DNA of 64,000 nucleotides from Vibrio kanaloae (GTDB lineage Bacteria; Pseudomonadota; Gammaproteobacteria; Enterobacterales; Vibrionaceae): NCBI RefSeq assembly GCF_024347535.1, contig NZ_AP025497.1, positions 2,480,001 to 2,544,000 of the forward strand, read 5' to 3'. Shown piece by piece: positions 55,675 to 64,000 of this stretch (position 1 is its first letter; each line of letters starts with the position of its first letter). The notes under the pieces were generated by a model. It saw only the letters and a program-made list of their open reading frames with translations, ran no database searches and was not told where the DNA came from. The position numbers and the translations under genes were made by a program.

Positions 55675-55691
55675 CTCGTTATCATAACGAG
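55675..55691. promoter_or_regulatory. Palindrome CTCGTTA-N3-TAACGAG
   Basis: Perfect 7-bp arms separated by TCA, just upstream of the RpiR gene. Could be an operator or a leader hairpin. Confidence 0.45.
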
Positions 55692-55706
55692 TTTTGTATT
55701 TTGATT

Positions 55707-55808
55707 GGAATAATTATTCCTTCACATTCTGCCGTTTGGAATAGCTAACACAACCTTCTGGGATCGCTGTCAAAGAAAACCATTGGTCACTATTCCACCA
55801 AGGAATAG
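55707..55808. promoter_or_regulatory. GGAATA operator-like cluster between the RpiR gene and the symporter operon
   Basis: GGAATAATTATTCC (55707-55720) is a perfect 14-bp palindrome; GGAATAG recurs at 55738-55744; CTATTCC-ACCAA-GGAATAG (55790-55808) is a perfect inverted repeat. Five copies of GGAATA/TATTCC in 102 bp in the shared promoter region point to a regulator site, most simply for the RpiR protein. Confidence 0.65.
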
Positions 55809-55890
55809 ATTTTGAAACTCATTATTCAAACTGACATTCTGAAAAAATAACAATAAACACCCTCTACCCTATTCATGCTACGGAGCTGCT

Positions 55891-57483
55891 ATGAATTCAC
55901 TATTTACCTCACTGGACTGGGCGGTATTCGCGATATATTTCGCCATTATCGCTTTTACAGGTTGGCACTTTAGCCGAACAAAAATCACAAGTACCAAAGA
56001 CTATTTCTTAGGTGGTAACTCAATGCCGATGTGGGTTGTTGCTATCTCGGTACTGGCAACCTCGCAATCTGCAGCGACGTTTTTAGGTGGACCAGAGTCT
56101 AGCTACCGTGGTGATCTTACCTACCTAGCGACCAACATTGGCGGTATTCTTGGTGCAATTTTTGTCGCGCTCGTTCTAATTCCTCGTTTCTACCACAACA
56201 AAGTCTCTACCGTTTATGAACTACTAAAGGTACGCTTTGGTGAGAAGACCAAACAGCGTGCAGGTGTCATGTATTTAGTCGGGCGTGTGTTTGCTTCTGG
56301 TGCGCGCCTATACATGGCAGCTATCGCAGTATCCATGATTCTATTTACCAACATAGACCCAAGCAGCGTAGTCACTTCTGTTGTGATTCTTGTTGCCGTT
56401 GGCCTCGCTTATACCTATATGGGCGGCATTCGTTCCGTGATCTGGAGTGACTTAATCCAACTCGTTGTTTATGTCGGTGCAGCTATTGCGGTAATTATCT
56501 ACCTACTGGGTCAGATCCCTGCCGACTTTAGCCAAATTGCTCAGGTACTTACTAACCCGGGTGAAGGACAACCTTCGAAGCTGACTCTACTCGATTTCAC
56601 GCTCGACTTTAGCCCTGCTGGCACCTTCAGTTTTTGGGCATGTATCACTGGTTTTGTCTTGTTAAACATCGGTGCATTTGGTCTTGATCAAGACATGACT
56701 CAACGCGTTTTGACTTGTAAGGATGCCAAGCAAGGTTCAAAGGCGATGATCAACTCAATCATCTTCTCGATTCCTGTCGTGTTGGTATTTATGTCGATTG
56801 GCTTACTCTTGTATGTCTTCTACCAAAGACCTGAACTGATGGGTGTTGAAGGCAAAGACGTCGTGCAAAATTTTAATGGCGAAAACGTCACGATCTTCAT
56901 GTACTACGTATTAAATGAAATGCCTGCAGGTCTTCGTGGCTTAGTAACGGTTGGTGTGGTTGCCGCGGCACTATCAACACTAAACTCTGGCTTAAACTCG
57001 ATGTCTTCGGTTGCGGTACAAGATATTTACAAACCTTGGTTAGAAGCTCGTAAAGGAGAACAAGATGACTTCCATTACGTGAAAGCTGGCCGATTTGGAA
57101 TGGCTGCAGCGGCCGTAGCCTTAGGTAGCATGGGTATCCTTTGTTACTACTGGCAACAGTACACAGACATGTCACTGTTATCGTTCGCTTTAAGTGTGAT
57201 GGTGTTTGCTTACACCGGATTACTGGGCGTCTACTTCACGGCGATTTTCACTGAACGCGGCAACGAAACTTCAGTCGCTTTAGCTCTAATGGCAGGCTTC
57301 TTAACGACATTACTGATGCAAGCTTATGTGTGGGACAGTGTGATGGGCGCGGTTAACGCGGATTGGGTGGGTGTTCGATTAGCCTTTCCGTATCAACTCT
57401 GCGTGGGCACGTTTGTATCATTAATCGTGTGCCTTCTAGGTAAGAAGCAGACTCAAGAAGTTAATAAACTACAAACGGTTTAG
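55891..57483 (+). CDS. Sodium/solute symporter (SSS family), probable amino-sugar importer
   Basis: A 530-residue inner-membrane protein with about 13 hydrophobic segments and SSS-family motifs: KDYFLGGNSMPMWVVAISV near the start, LAYTYMGGIRSVIWSDLIQ, GLDQDMTQRVLTCKD and AALSTLNSGLNSMSSVAVQD, the last the sodium-site region. Substrate is not shown by sequence; its place as first gene before a BadF kinase, anmK and murQ suggests uptake of MurNAc, anhydroMurNAc or a muropeptide sugar. It starts 3 bp upstream of the next gene's frame, so tight coupling is likely. Confidence 0.88.
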   Translation: MNSLFTSLDWAVFAIYFAIIAFTGWHFSRTKITSTKDYFLGGNSMPMWVVAISVLATSQSAATFLGGPESSYRGDLTYLATNIGGILGAIFVALVLIPRFYHNKVSTVYELLKVRFGEKTKQRAGVMYLVGRVFASGARLYMAAIAVSMILFTNIDPSSVVTSVVILVAVGLAYTYMGGIRSVIWSDLIQLVVYVGAAIAVIIYLLGQIPADFSQIAQVLTNPGEGQPSKLTLLDFTLDFSPAGTFSFWACITGFVLLNIGAFGLDQDMTQRVLTCKDAKQGSKAMINSIIFSIPVVLVFMSIGLLLYVFYQRPELMGVEGKDVVQNFNGENVTIFMYYVLNEMPAGLRGLVTVGVVAAALSTLNSGLNSMSSVAVQDIYKPWLEARKGEQDDFHYVKAGRFGMAAAAVALGSMGILCYYWQQYTDMSLLSFALSVMVFAYTGLLGVYFTAIFTERGNETSVALALMAGFLTTLLMQAYVWDSVMGAVNADWVGVRLAFPYQLCVGTFVSLIVCLLGKKQTQEVNKLQTV

Positions 57484-57486
57484 CCA

Positions 57487-58371
57487 ATGATTACCCATAC
57501 TTTGGCAGTCGATGGCGGTGGAACCAAAACCGCCATGAGACTGAAGCAAATATCAACTACACCAAGTGTCATTCAAGAACGTACTTTAGCGGCAACGTCA
57601 TTGACCTTGTATGGTGAGGCGGCAATCATTCAACTGACTCATTATATTGAGGAAATGTTGAGTGTTAATCAGATTAAAGCCAAACAGTGCTATATTGTGG
57701 TTGGCGTTGCTGGTGCTGGAAATAGTCATTTAAAAGCCAAGCTAAAATCGGCGTTAGCCCACTGCCCACACCTATATGTGACAACCGATGCTGAAGCGTC
57801 AGTGTTTGGTGCTAACGCAGGGCAAGGCGTTAACTGCATTGCGATTGGGACCGGTTCAGTTGCCATTCAGTTAGACAACCAACATGTGACTCATCAGTTT
57901 GGCGGGTGGGGTTTCCCGATTGGCGATCAAGGGGGTGGCGCTTGGCTTGGATTTCGAGCGGTGCAGCAAACTCTAGCCGAATTTGATGACAAACGTTCCT
58001 CTTTAACAAGCCTGCTTGTCATGAATAAAATAGGCAGCGAACGTAGTGACATTCTAAAGTGGCTCAACACGGCCAATGCGACCGATTATGCGCAATTTGC
58101 ACGAGAGCTCGTTGATATAGAACAGCGCTGCTCAACGGCAAGTACCATATTAAAACAAGGTATTGAAGAAATAGAGAAGCTCACACGAACATGCTCAGAA
58201 AACAACAGCTTACCAATTATGTTTTTAGGAAGCTTAGGACAATTCTATCGTTCTAAGCTCTCTCAAGGGCTTCAAGCTCGCGCTTTAGACATTCAAGGTA
58301 ACGCTCAGGATGGTGCCGAAGTTATCGCTCACCAGAAGATCCACATGCTCAACTTAGGAAATGAACAATGA
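57487..58371 (+). CDS. BadF/BadG-family sugar kinase (GlcNAc/MurNAc kinase candidate)
   Basis: A 294-residue ASKHA kinase with the phosphate-binding motif LAVDGGGTKTAMRL, TTDAEASVFGAN, the second nucleotide motif NCIAIGTGSVAIQL and GGWGFPIGDQGGGAWLG. BadF-family members phosphorylate GlcNAc (NAGK) and, in some bacteria, MurNAc (MurK). Here it lies between a symporter and anmK-murQ and overlaps anmK by 4 bp, so MurNAc or GlcNAc is the most likely substrate. Substrate choice is inference. Confidence 0.85.
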   Translation: MITHTLAVDGGGTKTAMRLKQISTTPSVIQERTLAATSLTLYGEAAIIQLTHYIEEMLSVNQIKAKQCYIVVGVAGAGNSHLKAKLKSALAHCPHLYVTTDAEASVFGANAGQGVNCIAIGTGSVAIQLDNQHVTHQFGGWGFPIGDQGGGAWLGFRAVQQTLAEFDDKRSSLTSLLVMNKIGSERSDILKWLNTANATDYAQFARELVDIEQRCSTASTILKQGIEEIEKLTRTCSENNSLPIMFLGSLGQFYRSKLSQGLQARALDIQGNAQDGAEVIAHQKIHMLNLGNEQ

Positions 58372-59480
58372 AGTCAGAGTTATATATTGGCGTGATGTCA
58401 GGCACGAGTATGGACGGCGTTGATACGGCTTTAGTGTCAATAGAAGGCACTCGTATCACATTGCTTGATCATGATGAATTCCCTATGCCTGAAGATATCA
58501 AAGCCCGTCTGCTTGAAGTCTGTCTTGGCCAGAGAACGGATTTGATTGCCATTGGTGAACTTGACCACCAGCTTGGCCATCTATTTGCTAACGCGGTTCT
58601 GCAACTTCTCGAAAAATCAGGAACTCCAGCATCTTCAGTGACGGCCATTGGTAATCATGGTCAAACGGTATTCCACCAGCCAAGCGGCGAATCGCCATTT
58701 ACCATGCAGTTGGGTGATGCCAATATCATTGCTGCTAAAACAGAGATACAAACGGTCGCCGATTTCAGACGCAAAGACATGGCACTCGGTGGGCAAGGTG
58801 CGCCATTAGTCCCCGCCTTCCACCATACTATTTTTCACCCGCAAGAAAGCTCAGTTGTGGTGTTGAATATTGGTGGTATCTCGAATATTTCGGTGCTGCG
58901 ACCAAATCAGCCAACACTCGGTTATGATACAGGCCCTGGCAATATGTTGATGGACGCTTGGGTAGATAAGCACACAGGAGAGAAGTTTGACCGCGATGCG
59001 CAGTTTGCGCTTAAAGGCCAACTCAATCAAGCCTTGCTCGAACAGCTGTTAAATGAGTCTTATCTATCTCAGATACCACCGAAAAGCACTGGCAGAGAGC
59101 TGTTCAACCTGCCTTGGCTAGAGCAACAATTAATAGAATTTAAAGACCTTGCAGCAGAAGATGTTCAGCACACGCTTTGTGAGTACACCGCATTGACGAT
59201 AGCCAATGAAGTGGAGACTTATCGCTTGGGTGAGCAGCCTGCACTCTATGTGTGTGGCGGTGGTACACGAAATCCATTGTTAATGAAAAGGTTGGCTGAA
59301 CTGCTTCCTAGCTGGGAAGTAGCGTCGACCACCAGTAAAGGTGTTGATGCCGATTATATGGAAGCCATGGCCTTTGCGTGGCTTGCTCAGCGTCATGTTC
59401 ATCAACTGCCAAGCAACTTACCAGAAGTGACTGGCGCAAGCAGGGCGGCCTCTCTAGGCGTTCTTTATCGTGCTGGCTAA
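58368..59480 (+). CDS. anmK: Anhydro-N-acetylmuramic acid kinase
   Basis: Opens the 1,6-anhydro ring of anhydroMurNAc while phosphorylating it to MurNAc-6-P. The 370-residue protein has the ATP-binding GVMSGTSMDGVDTALVSIEG, AIGNHGQTVFHQP, DFRRKDMALGGQGAPLVPAF, NIGGISNIS and YDTGPGNMLMDAW. Length matches AnmK (369). Start overlaps the kinase before it by 4 bp (ATGA). Confidence 0.96.
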   Translation: MKSELYIGVMSGTSMDGVDTALVSIEGTRITLLDHDEFPMPEDIKARLLEVCLGQRTDLIAIGELDHQLGHLFANAVLQLLEKSGTPASSVTAIGNHGQTVFHQPSGESPFTMQLGDANIIAAKTEIQTVADFRRKDMALGGQGAPLVPAFHHTIFHPQESSVVVLNIGGISNISVLRPNQPTLGYDTGPGNMLMDAWVDKHTGEKFDRDAQFALKGQLNQALLEQLLNESYLSQIPPKSTGRELFNLPWLEQQLIEFKDLAAEDVQHTLCEYTALTIANEVETYRLGEQPALYVCGGGTRNPLLMKRLAELLPSWEVASTTSKGVDADYMEAMAFAWLAQRHVHQLPSNLPEVTGASRAASLGVLYRAG

Positions 59481-60446
<966 letters not shown>

Positions 60447-60453
60447 TCTGCTG

Positions 60454-60615
60454 ATACCAATCACAGTAAGTAAGTGATCATAAATAGCGCAGGAAAAATG
60501 CTTGAGAACAAGGCAGAAATTTTCGATAAGTAGTTATTCTACAATCAAAATTTCTAACGATGTTATCGAGTGTTTTAACCAGCTAGGATGAACAGTTATT
60601 TACTACGATTGGTAT
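60454..60615. repeat. MITE-like palindromic repeat of Vibrio type
   Basis: A 162-bp element bounded by ATACCAATC (60454) and GATTGGTAT (60615). The terminal inverted repeats stay similar for about 26 bp (ATACCAATC-ACAGTAAGTAA against ATACCAATC-GTAGTAAATAA). Inside, AGAAATTTT and AAAATTTCT flank a GTAG/CTAC hairpin. I recall near-identical elements from many Vibrio genomes. No ORF; it sits between murQ and its terminator. Confidence 0.8.
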
Positions 60616-60648
60616 TATACTGTTGTGAGCGTCACGCTCGCGACATAC

Positions 60649-60684
60649 AAAAAGACCAGTACACACGCGGTACTGGTCTTTTTT
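60649..60684. terminator. Bidirectional terminator between murQ and the DUF2799 gene
   Basis: GACCAGTAC (60654-60662) with five A before pairs with GTACTGGTC (60670-60678) with six T after. Serves convergent transcripts. Confidence 0.85.
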
Positions 60685-60713
60685 AGTTTTAATTTTTTAT
60701 CGCTAGCTTGGGC

Positions 60714-61064
60714 TTAATAGTCATTTGAGAACTCATCCCAGCCACGTTGCCATTCCATGCGGAAACGTTGAGCGTCTTCCGTACCAGAACACACGCCTTC
60801 ATACACCTGACCAGATAAACCAATCTGATAAGCATGGTTCGGATTACAATATTCAGTCACACCTAGGTGATAACCTTCTGTGTAACTCGCTTGATCGACT
60901 GCGCCAAGCTCACTCATCTCCGAATACGAACGCTGAGTGTGGCCTTTAATACCGTCACGGTAACCAATCTCTTGCCAGTTACCTTCTGCCGCTAAATCTT
61001 GAATATTGGCGCTGCATCCTGTAAGGCTAAATGCCACGGCGAATAATGCGATTATTTTTTTCAT
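60714..61064 (-). CDS. DUF2799 family lipoprotein
   Basis: A 116-residue lipoprotein: signal with lipobox SLTGC (Cys17), then repeated Y-x-x-G motifs (IGYRDGIKGHTQ, YTEGYHLGVTEYC, AYQIGLSG) typical of DUF2799. Two further cysteines (EYC, GVC) could form a disulfide in the periplasm. Function unknown. Stand-alone gene between convergent murQ and the divergent CstA gene. Confidence 0.85.
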   Translation of the reverse strand: MKKIIALFAVAFSLTGCSANIQDLAAEGNWQEIGYRDGIKGHTQRSYSEMSELGAVDQASYTEGYHLGVTEYCNPNHAYQIGLSGQVYEGVCSGTEDAQRFRMEWQRGWDEFSNDY

Positions 61065-61396
61065 TTCAGTCCTTTATATTTACCTAGCCACTTCCTGACC
61101 AAGCGTTGCCTTTGTGGTGATTCTCCGCTGAACACTGGCTGATGTCCACTTATGTCTGTTATCTGCCACTGATATCTATTGGCTACCGCTTAAAGCTGAT
61201 AAGCCGCCACTTGCCAGAAGCAAGACACTTCTCAACACGAATAACCAACCGCTCTACAAACGTAGCAAACCACTCAATCATTCATAGCACCGTTAAATTG
61301 ACTATTCGACCACTCACTCCCGTAGCGGAAGTTTCTTTTCATCGACTCCTTTAATATACACCCTGACTTAATTAATACATTCAGGGATAACAAATT
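61065..61396. other. Promoter region of the cstA-like gene
   Basis: 332 bp without a convincing ORF. Near the end, CCCTGA (61361-61366) can pair with TCAGGG (61381-61386), and AGGGA of that stem is the ribosome site 8-10 bases before ATG, so the hairpin could hide it. Confidence 0.5.
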
Positions 61397-62890
61397 ATGA
61401 TGTGGTTTCTTACCTGTGTTGCAGCACTCATTGGTGGCTACTTTATTTACGGTACCTTTATCGAGAAGATTTTCGGTATCAATGAAAAGCGCCAAACACC
61501 CGCTCATACCAAGCAAGATGGCGTGGACTACGTTCCAATGTCAACACCAAAGGTTTACCTAGTTCAGCTGCTTAACATTGCAGGTGTAGGTCCAATCTTC
61601 GGCCCTATCATGGGTGCCCTTTACGGCCCAGCAGCAATGCTTTGGATCGTGCTAGGTTGTATCTTCGCAGGTGCAGTACACGACTACTTCTCAGGTATGT
61701 TATCTATCCGTAATGGCGGCGCTTCGGTTCCAACCATCACTGGACGTTACCTAGGCAATGGCGCAAAACACTTTATGAACATCTTTGCCATTGTTCTACT
61801 GCTTCTTGTTGGTGTGGTATTCGTATCTGCTCCCGCAGGCATGATCACTAACCTAGTGAACGACCAAACTGATTTCGCGATGTCTGCAACAACGATGGTT
61901 GTTATCATCTTTGCTTACTACATCATCGCAACGATTGTCCCTGTCGATAAAATCATTGGTCGCTTCTACCCACTGTTCGGTGCACTGCTTATCTTTATGT
62001 CTGTTGGCTTAATCACGGCGATTGGTCTATCTGACGAACACCAAATTATGGGTGGCTTTGAGATGAGCGACATGTTCACCAACATGAACCCGAATGACCT
62101 ACCACTTTGGCCTGCTCTATTCATCACCATCGCATGTGGCGCTATCTCTGGCTTCCACGCAACTCAGTCTCCTTTGATGGCGCGTTGTATGGAAAATGAG
62201 AAGAACGGTCGCTTTGTATTCTACGGCGCAATGATTGGTGAAGGCATTATCGCTCTAATCTGGTGTGCCCTTGCTCTGTCTTTCTTTGGTTCAGTTGAGT
62301 CTTTGTCTGACGCGATTGCAAACGGCGGCCCTGGTAACGTGGTATACAGCGCTTCATTTGGCCTACTGGGTGTATTTGGCGGTATCCTTGCTTTCCTTGG
62401 CGTGGTTATCCTACCAATCACTTCTGGTGACACTGCATTCCGTTCAAGCCGTCTTATCCTTGCTGAATACTTCAACATGGAACAGAAAACACTGCGTAAC
62501 CGCCTACTGATGGCTTTACCACTGTTCGTTATCGGCGGCATCCTGACTCAAGTTGATTTCGGTATCATCTGGCGTTACTTCGGTTTTGCTAACCAATCAA
62601 CAGCAGTAATGATGCTGTGGACAGCTTCAGCTTACCTACTTCGTCACAACAAACTGCACTGGGTAACAACAGTTCCAGCTATCTTCATGACGTCTGTGTG
62701 TATCACATTCATCTTAAACAATAGCCAACTGGGTTTTGGGCTACCTATGCAAATATCAACAATCGTAGGCGTGGTGTCATCTCTACTGATTACGGCTTAC
62801 GTGATCAAGATTTCAAAAGGCAAAGGCGATATCGACCTAGCTGATGAAGAACAAGAGAAAGAAGCAAAAGGCGTAACCAAAACTGCCTAG
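61397..62890 (+). CDS. CstA-family transporter (short form), probable pyruvate/peptide uptake
   Basis: A 497-residue inner-membrane protein with about 12-13 membrane segments and CstA blocks: GVDYVPMSTPKVYLVQLLNI, GVGPIFGPIMGALYGPAA, GCIFAGAVHDYFSGMLSIR, GAISGFHATQSPLMARCMEN and ITSGDTAFRSSRL. E. coli CstA and BtsT have about 700 residues; this is the shorter, soluble-tail-lacking form. The following gene is a BtsS-type pyruvate sensor, which favours pyruvate as substrate; that is inference. Confidence 0.88.
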   Translation: MMWFLTCVAALIGGYFIYGTFIEKIFGINEKRQTPAHTKQDGVDYVPMSTPKVYLVQLLNIAGVGPIFGPIMGALYGPAAMLWIVLGCIFAGAVHDYFSGMLSIRNGGASVPTITGRYLGNGAKHFMNIFAIVLLLLVGVVFVSAPAGMITNLVNDQTDFAMSATTMVVIIFAYYIIATIVPVDKIIGRFYPLFGALLIFMSVGLITAIGLSDEHQIMGGFEMSDMFTNMNPNDLPLWPALFITIACGAISGFHATQSPLMARCMENEKNGRFVFYGAMIGEGIIALIWCALALSFFGSVESLSDAIANGGPGNVVYSASFGLLGVFGGILAFLGVVILPITSGDTAFRSSRLILAEYFNMEQKTLRNRLLMALPLFVIGGILTQVDFGIIWRYFGFANQSTAVMMLWTASAYLLRHNKLHWVTTVPAIFMTSVCITFILNNSQLGFGLPMQISTIVGVVSSLLITAYVIKISKGKGDIDLADEEQEKEAKGVTKTA

Positions 62891-63001
62891 TTCTTTCAGA
62901 CTCTTGATAAAAGAGACACGTCTTCATAGAGAGACAAAAGAACAGCCAAACACACTTCACTTGCTCCGGTAATCACCCAGTGATTCGTGGAAATTAAGAC
63001 T

Positions 63002-63030
63002 AAAGCCCGTCCTCTGTGATGGGCTTTACT
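63002..63030 (+). terminator. Terminator-like hairpin after the cstA-like gene
   Basis: AAAGCCCGTC (63002-63011) pairs with GATGGGCTTT (63018-63027; one G-U). T run is short, so strength is uncertain. Confidence 0.55.
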
Positions 63031-63145
63031 GTATCTCAGCATTGAGAAGCAATCGTCACTGGATATAACCAACGAAAACACAAGCAAAGCTACCGTTACC
63101 ACGCAATGAGCTTTACACTTAACAAGCGTCTCAATAGGTGAAAAT

Positions 63146-64000
63146 ATGGAACTCATTCTCTCTCTGCTGCAACAAACCTGTGTCTACTTAGTGATTGCTT
63201 ACATGTTAAGTAAAACTCCATTGATTCTCCCTTTGTTGAGCATCTCTTCACGCTTAAGTCATAAAGTCAGCTGTTATGTTCTGTTTTCTCTGTTCTGTAT
63301 TATGGGCACCTATTTTGGACTGCAGATTAATGACGCGATAGCCAACACTCGAGCGATGGGCGCAGTAATGGGCGGTCTGTTTGGTGGCCCTGTCGTTGGC
63401 TTTGCGGTCGGCTTTACTGGCGGTATTCATCGTTACTCATTAGGTGGTTTTACGGACTTAGCTTGTGCCATTTCCACCACAGCAGAAGGTTTGATTGGTG
63501 GCCTATTGCACGTTTACTTAGTCAGAAAGAATAAAGCCAGCCAGCTGTTTAATCCGCTGGTAGTGTTCTCTGTCACCCTGTTTGCAGAGATCATTCAAAT
63601 GCTGATTCTACTGGCGGTCGCCAAACCGTTTGAGCAATCCTACGCTCTGGTTTCTGATATTGCTGCGCCAATGATCATTGCAAACTCAGTGGGTGCGGCG
63701 CTGTTCATGAGCATCATCCAAGACAGGAAAACCATCTTCGAAAAGTACTCGGCTACTTTCTCGCGCCGCGCATTAACCATCGCCGAGCGTTCTGTGGGTA
63801 TTCTGCATGGTGGCTTCAATTCCGATAACGCACAAAAAATCGTGCGTATCGTTTACGAAGAAACCAACGTCGGTGCGGTGGCGATTACCGACCGAGAAAA
63901 AATCCTCGCGTTCGTCGGCATTGGCGATGAACACCATATTCCGAACACCCCTATTTCATCGCAGAGCACCCTCACCTCGATGGAACAAAACGACATCATC
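63146..64000 (+). CDS. btsS: LytS-type sensor histidine kinase, BtsS-like (3' end beyond window)
   Basis: Starts at ATG 63146 after AGGTG. The 285 visible residues begin MELILSLLQQTCVYLVIAYM and have the 5TM LytS/YehU sensor with TRAMGAVMGGLFGGPVVGFA and GFTGGIHRYSLGGFTDLACA, nearly collinear with E. coli BtsS (YehU), the high-affinity pyruvate receptor, then a GAF domain (VLHGGFNSDNAQKIVRIV, VGAVAITDREKILAFVG). The His-kinase part lies past the window. Placed behind a CstA-family gene, matching BtsSR control of a pyruvate importer. Confidence 0.9.
   Translation, partial: MELILSLLQQTCVYLVIAYMLSKTPLILPLLSISSRLSHKVSCYVLFSLFCIMGTYFGLQINDAIANTRAMGAVMGGLFGGPVVGFAVGFTGGIHRYSLGGFTDLACAISTTAEGLIGGLLHVYLVRKNKASQLFNPLVVFSVTLFAEIIQMLILLAVAKPFEQSYALVSDIAAPMIIANSVGAALFMSIIQDRKTIFEKYSATFSRRALTIAERSVGILHGGFNSDNAQKIVRIVYEETNVGAVAITDREKILAFVGIGDEHHIPNTPISSQSTLTSMEQNDII

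Noticed and set aside
62896..63156. 86-residue minus-strand ORF between the cstA-like gene and btsS
   Set aside because: No ribosome site, no recognisable motif, and it covers the btsS promoter and a terminator hairpin.

Overview
The window is a stretch of the larger chromosome of a marine Vibrio (family Vibrionaceae). The evidence is protein identity across about 50 genes, a gene order recalled from Vibrio cholerae (phoB-phoR-pstS / ppx-ppk / pst), very long PstA and PstC proteins, and a Vibrio-type inverted-terminal palindromic repeat. I infer the genus from memory of protein families; the species cannot be fixed without a search (the Splendidus clade is a guess).

Layout. 1-3856 (minus): queA, tgt, yajC and the start of secD, i.e. 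queuosine tRNA modification plus Sec translocon. 4191-4637: a two-CBS protein. 4685-6596: a small accessory island with an inverted pair of toxin remnants (a fragment resembling a Tc-toxin A C-terminus on the minus strand, and an Rhs/TcC-like C-terminus on the plus strand) followed by an AT-rich membrane protein that may be its immunity partner. 6652-8375: divergent oxyR (OxyR2 type, Glu204) and 2-Cys peroxiredoxin. 8691-9440: cutC. 9573-22018: a phosphate regulon block, phoU, pstB, pstA, pstC (minus), ppk1-ppx (plus), pstS-like, phoR, phoB (minus), with candidate Pho boxes before pstC and phoB. 22213-26137: rdgC, trhP (yegQ), a yfhL-type ferredoxin and mepA.

26276-32724 (minus) is a complete rrn operon: P1-type promoter, boxA, 16S, tRNA-Ile, tRNA-Ala, boxA, 23S, 5S, tRNA-Asp, tRNA-Trp. 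It ends in an unusual tandem array of three degenerate tRNA-Trp copies, each with its own terminator hairpin. Then come clpB, pgeF, rluD (minus), bamD, an MltF-like transglycosylase, raiA and the pheL-pheA attenuator system (plus). A GGDEF-EAL protein, yjjX, trpR, slt, ettA, a PilZ protein and an M23 peptidase lie between pheA and the tyrA-aroF pair, which has TyrR boxes upstream.

53794-60446 is a peptidoglycan-sugar recycling cluster: nagZ, an RpiR/MurR regulator, a sodium/solute symporter, a BadF-type sugar kinase, anmK and murQ. It would release, import, phosphorylate and open (anhydro)MurNAc to GlcNAc-6-P. The window closes with a MITE-like repeat, a DUF2799 lipoprotein, a short CstA-family transporter and the start of a BtsS (LytS-type) sensor kinase, which suggests pyruvate sensing and uptake.

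No insertion sequence, CRISPR array or prophage was seen. The best candidates for something undescribed are the tRNA-Trp relic/terminator array, the inverted Tc/Rhs remnant with its orphan membrane gene, and the symporter-kinase pair with a GGAATA operator-like cluster in the MurNAc locus.
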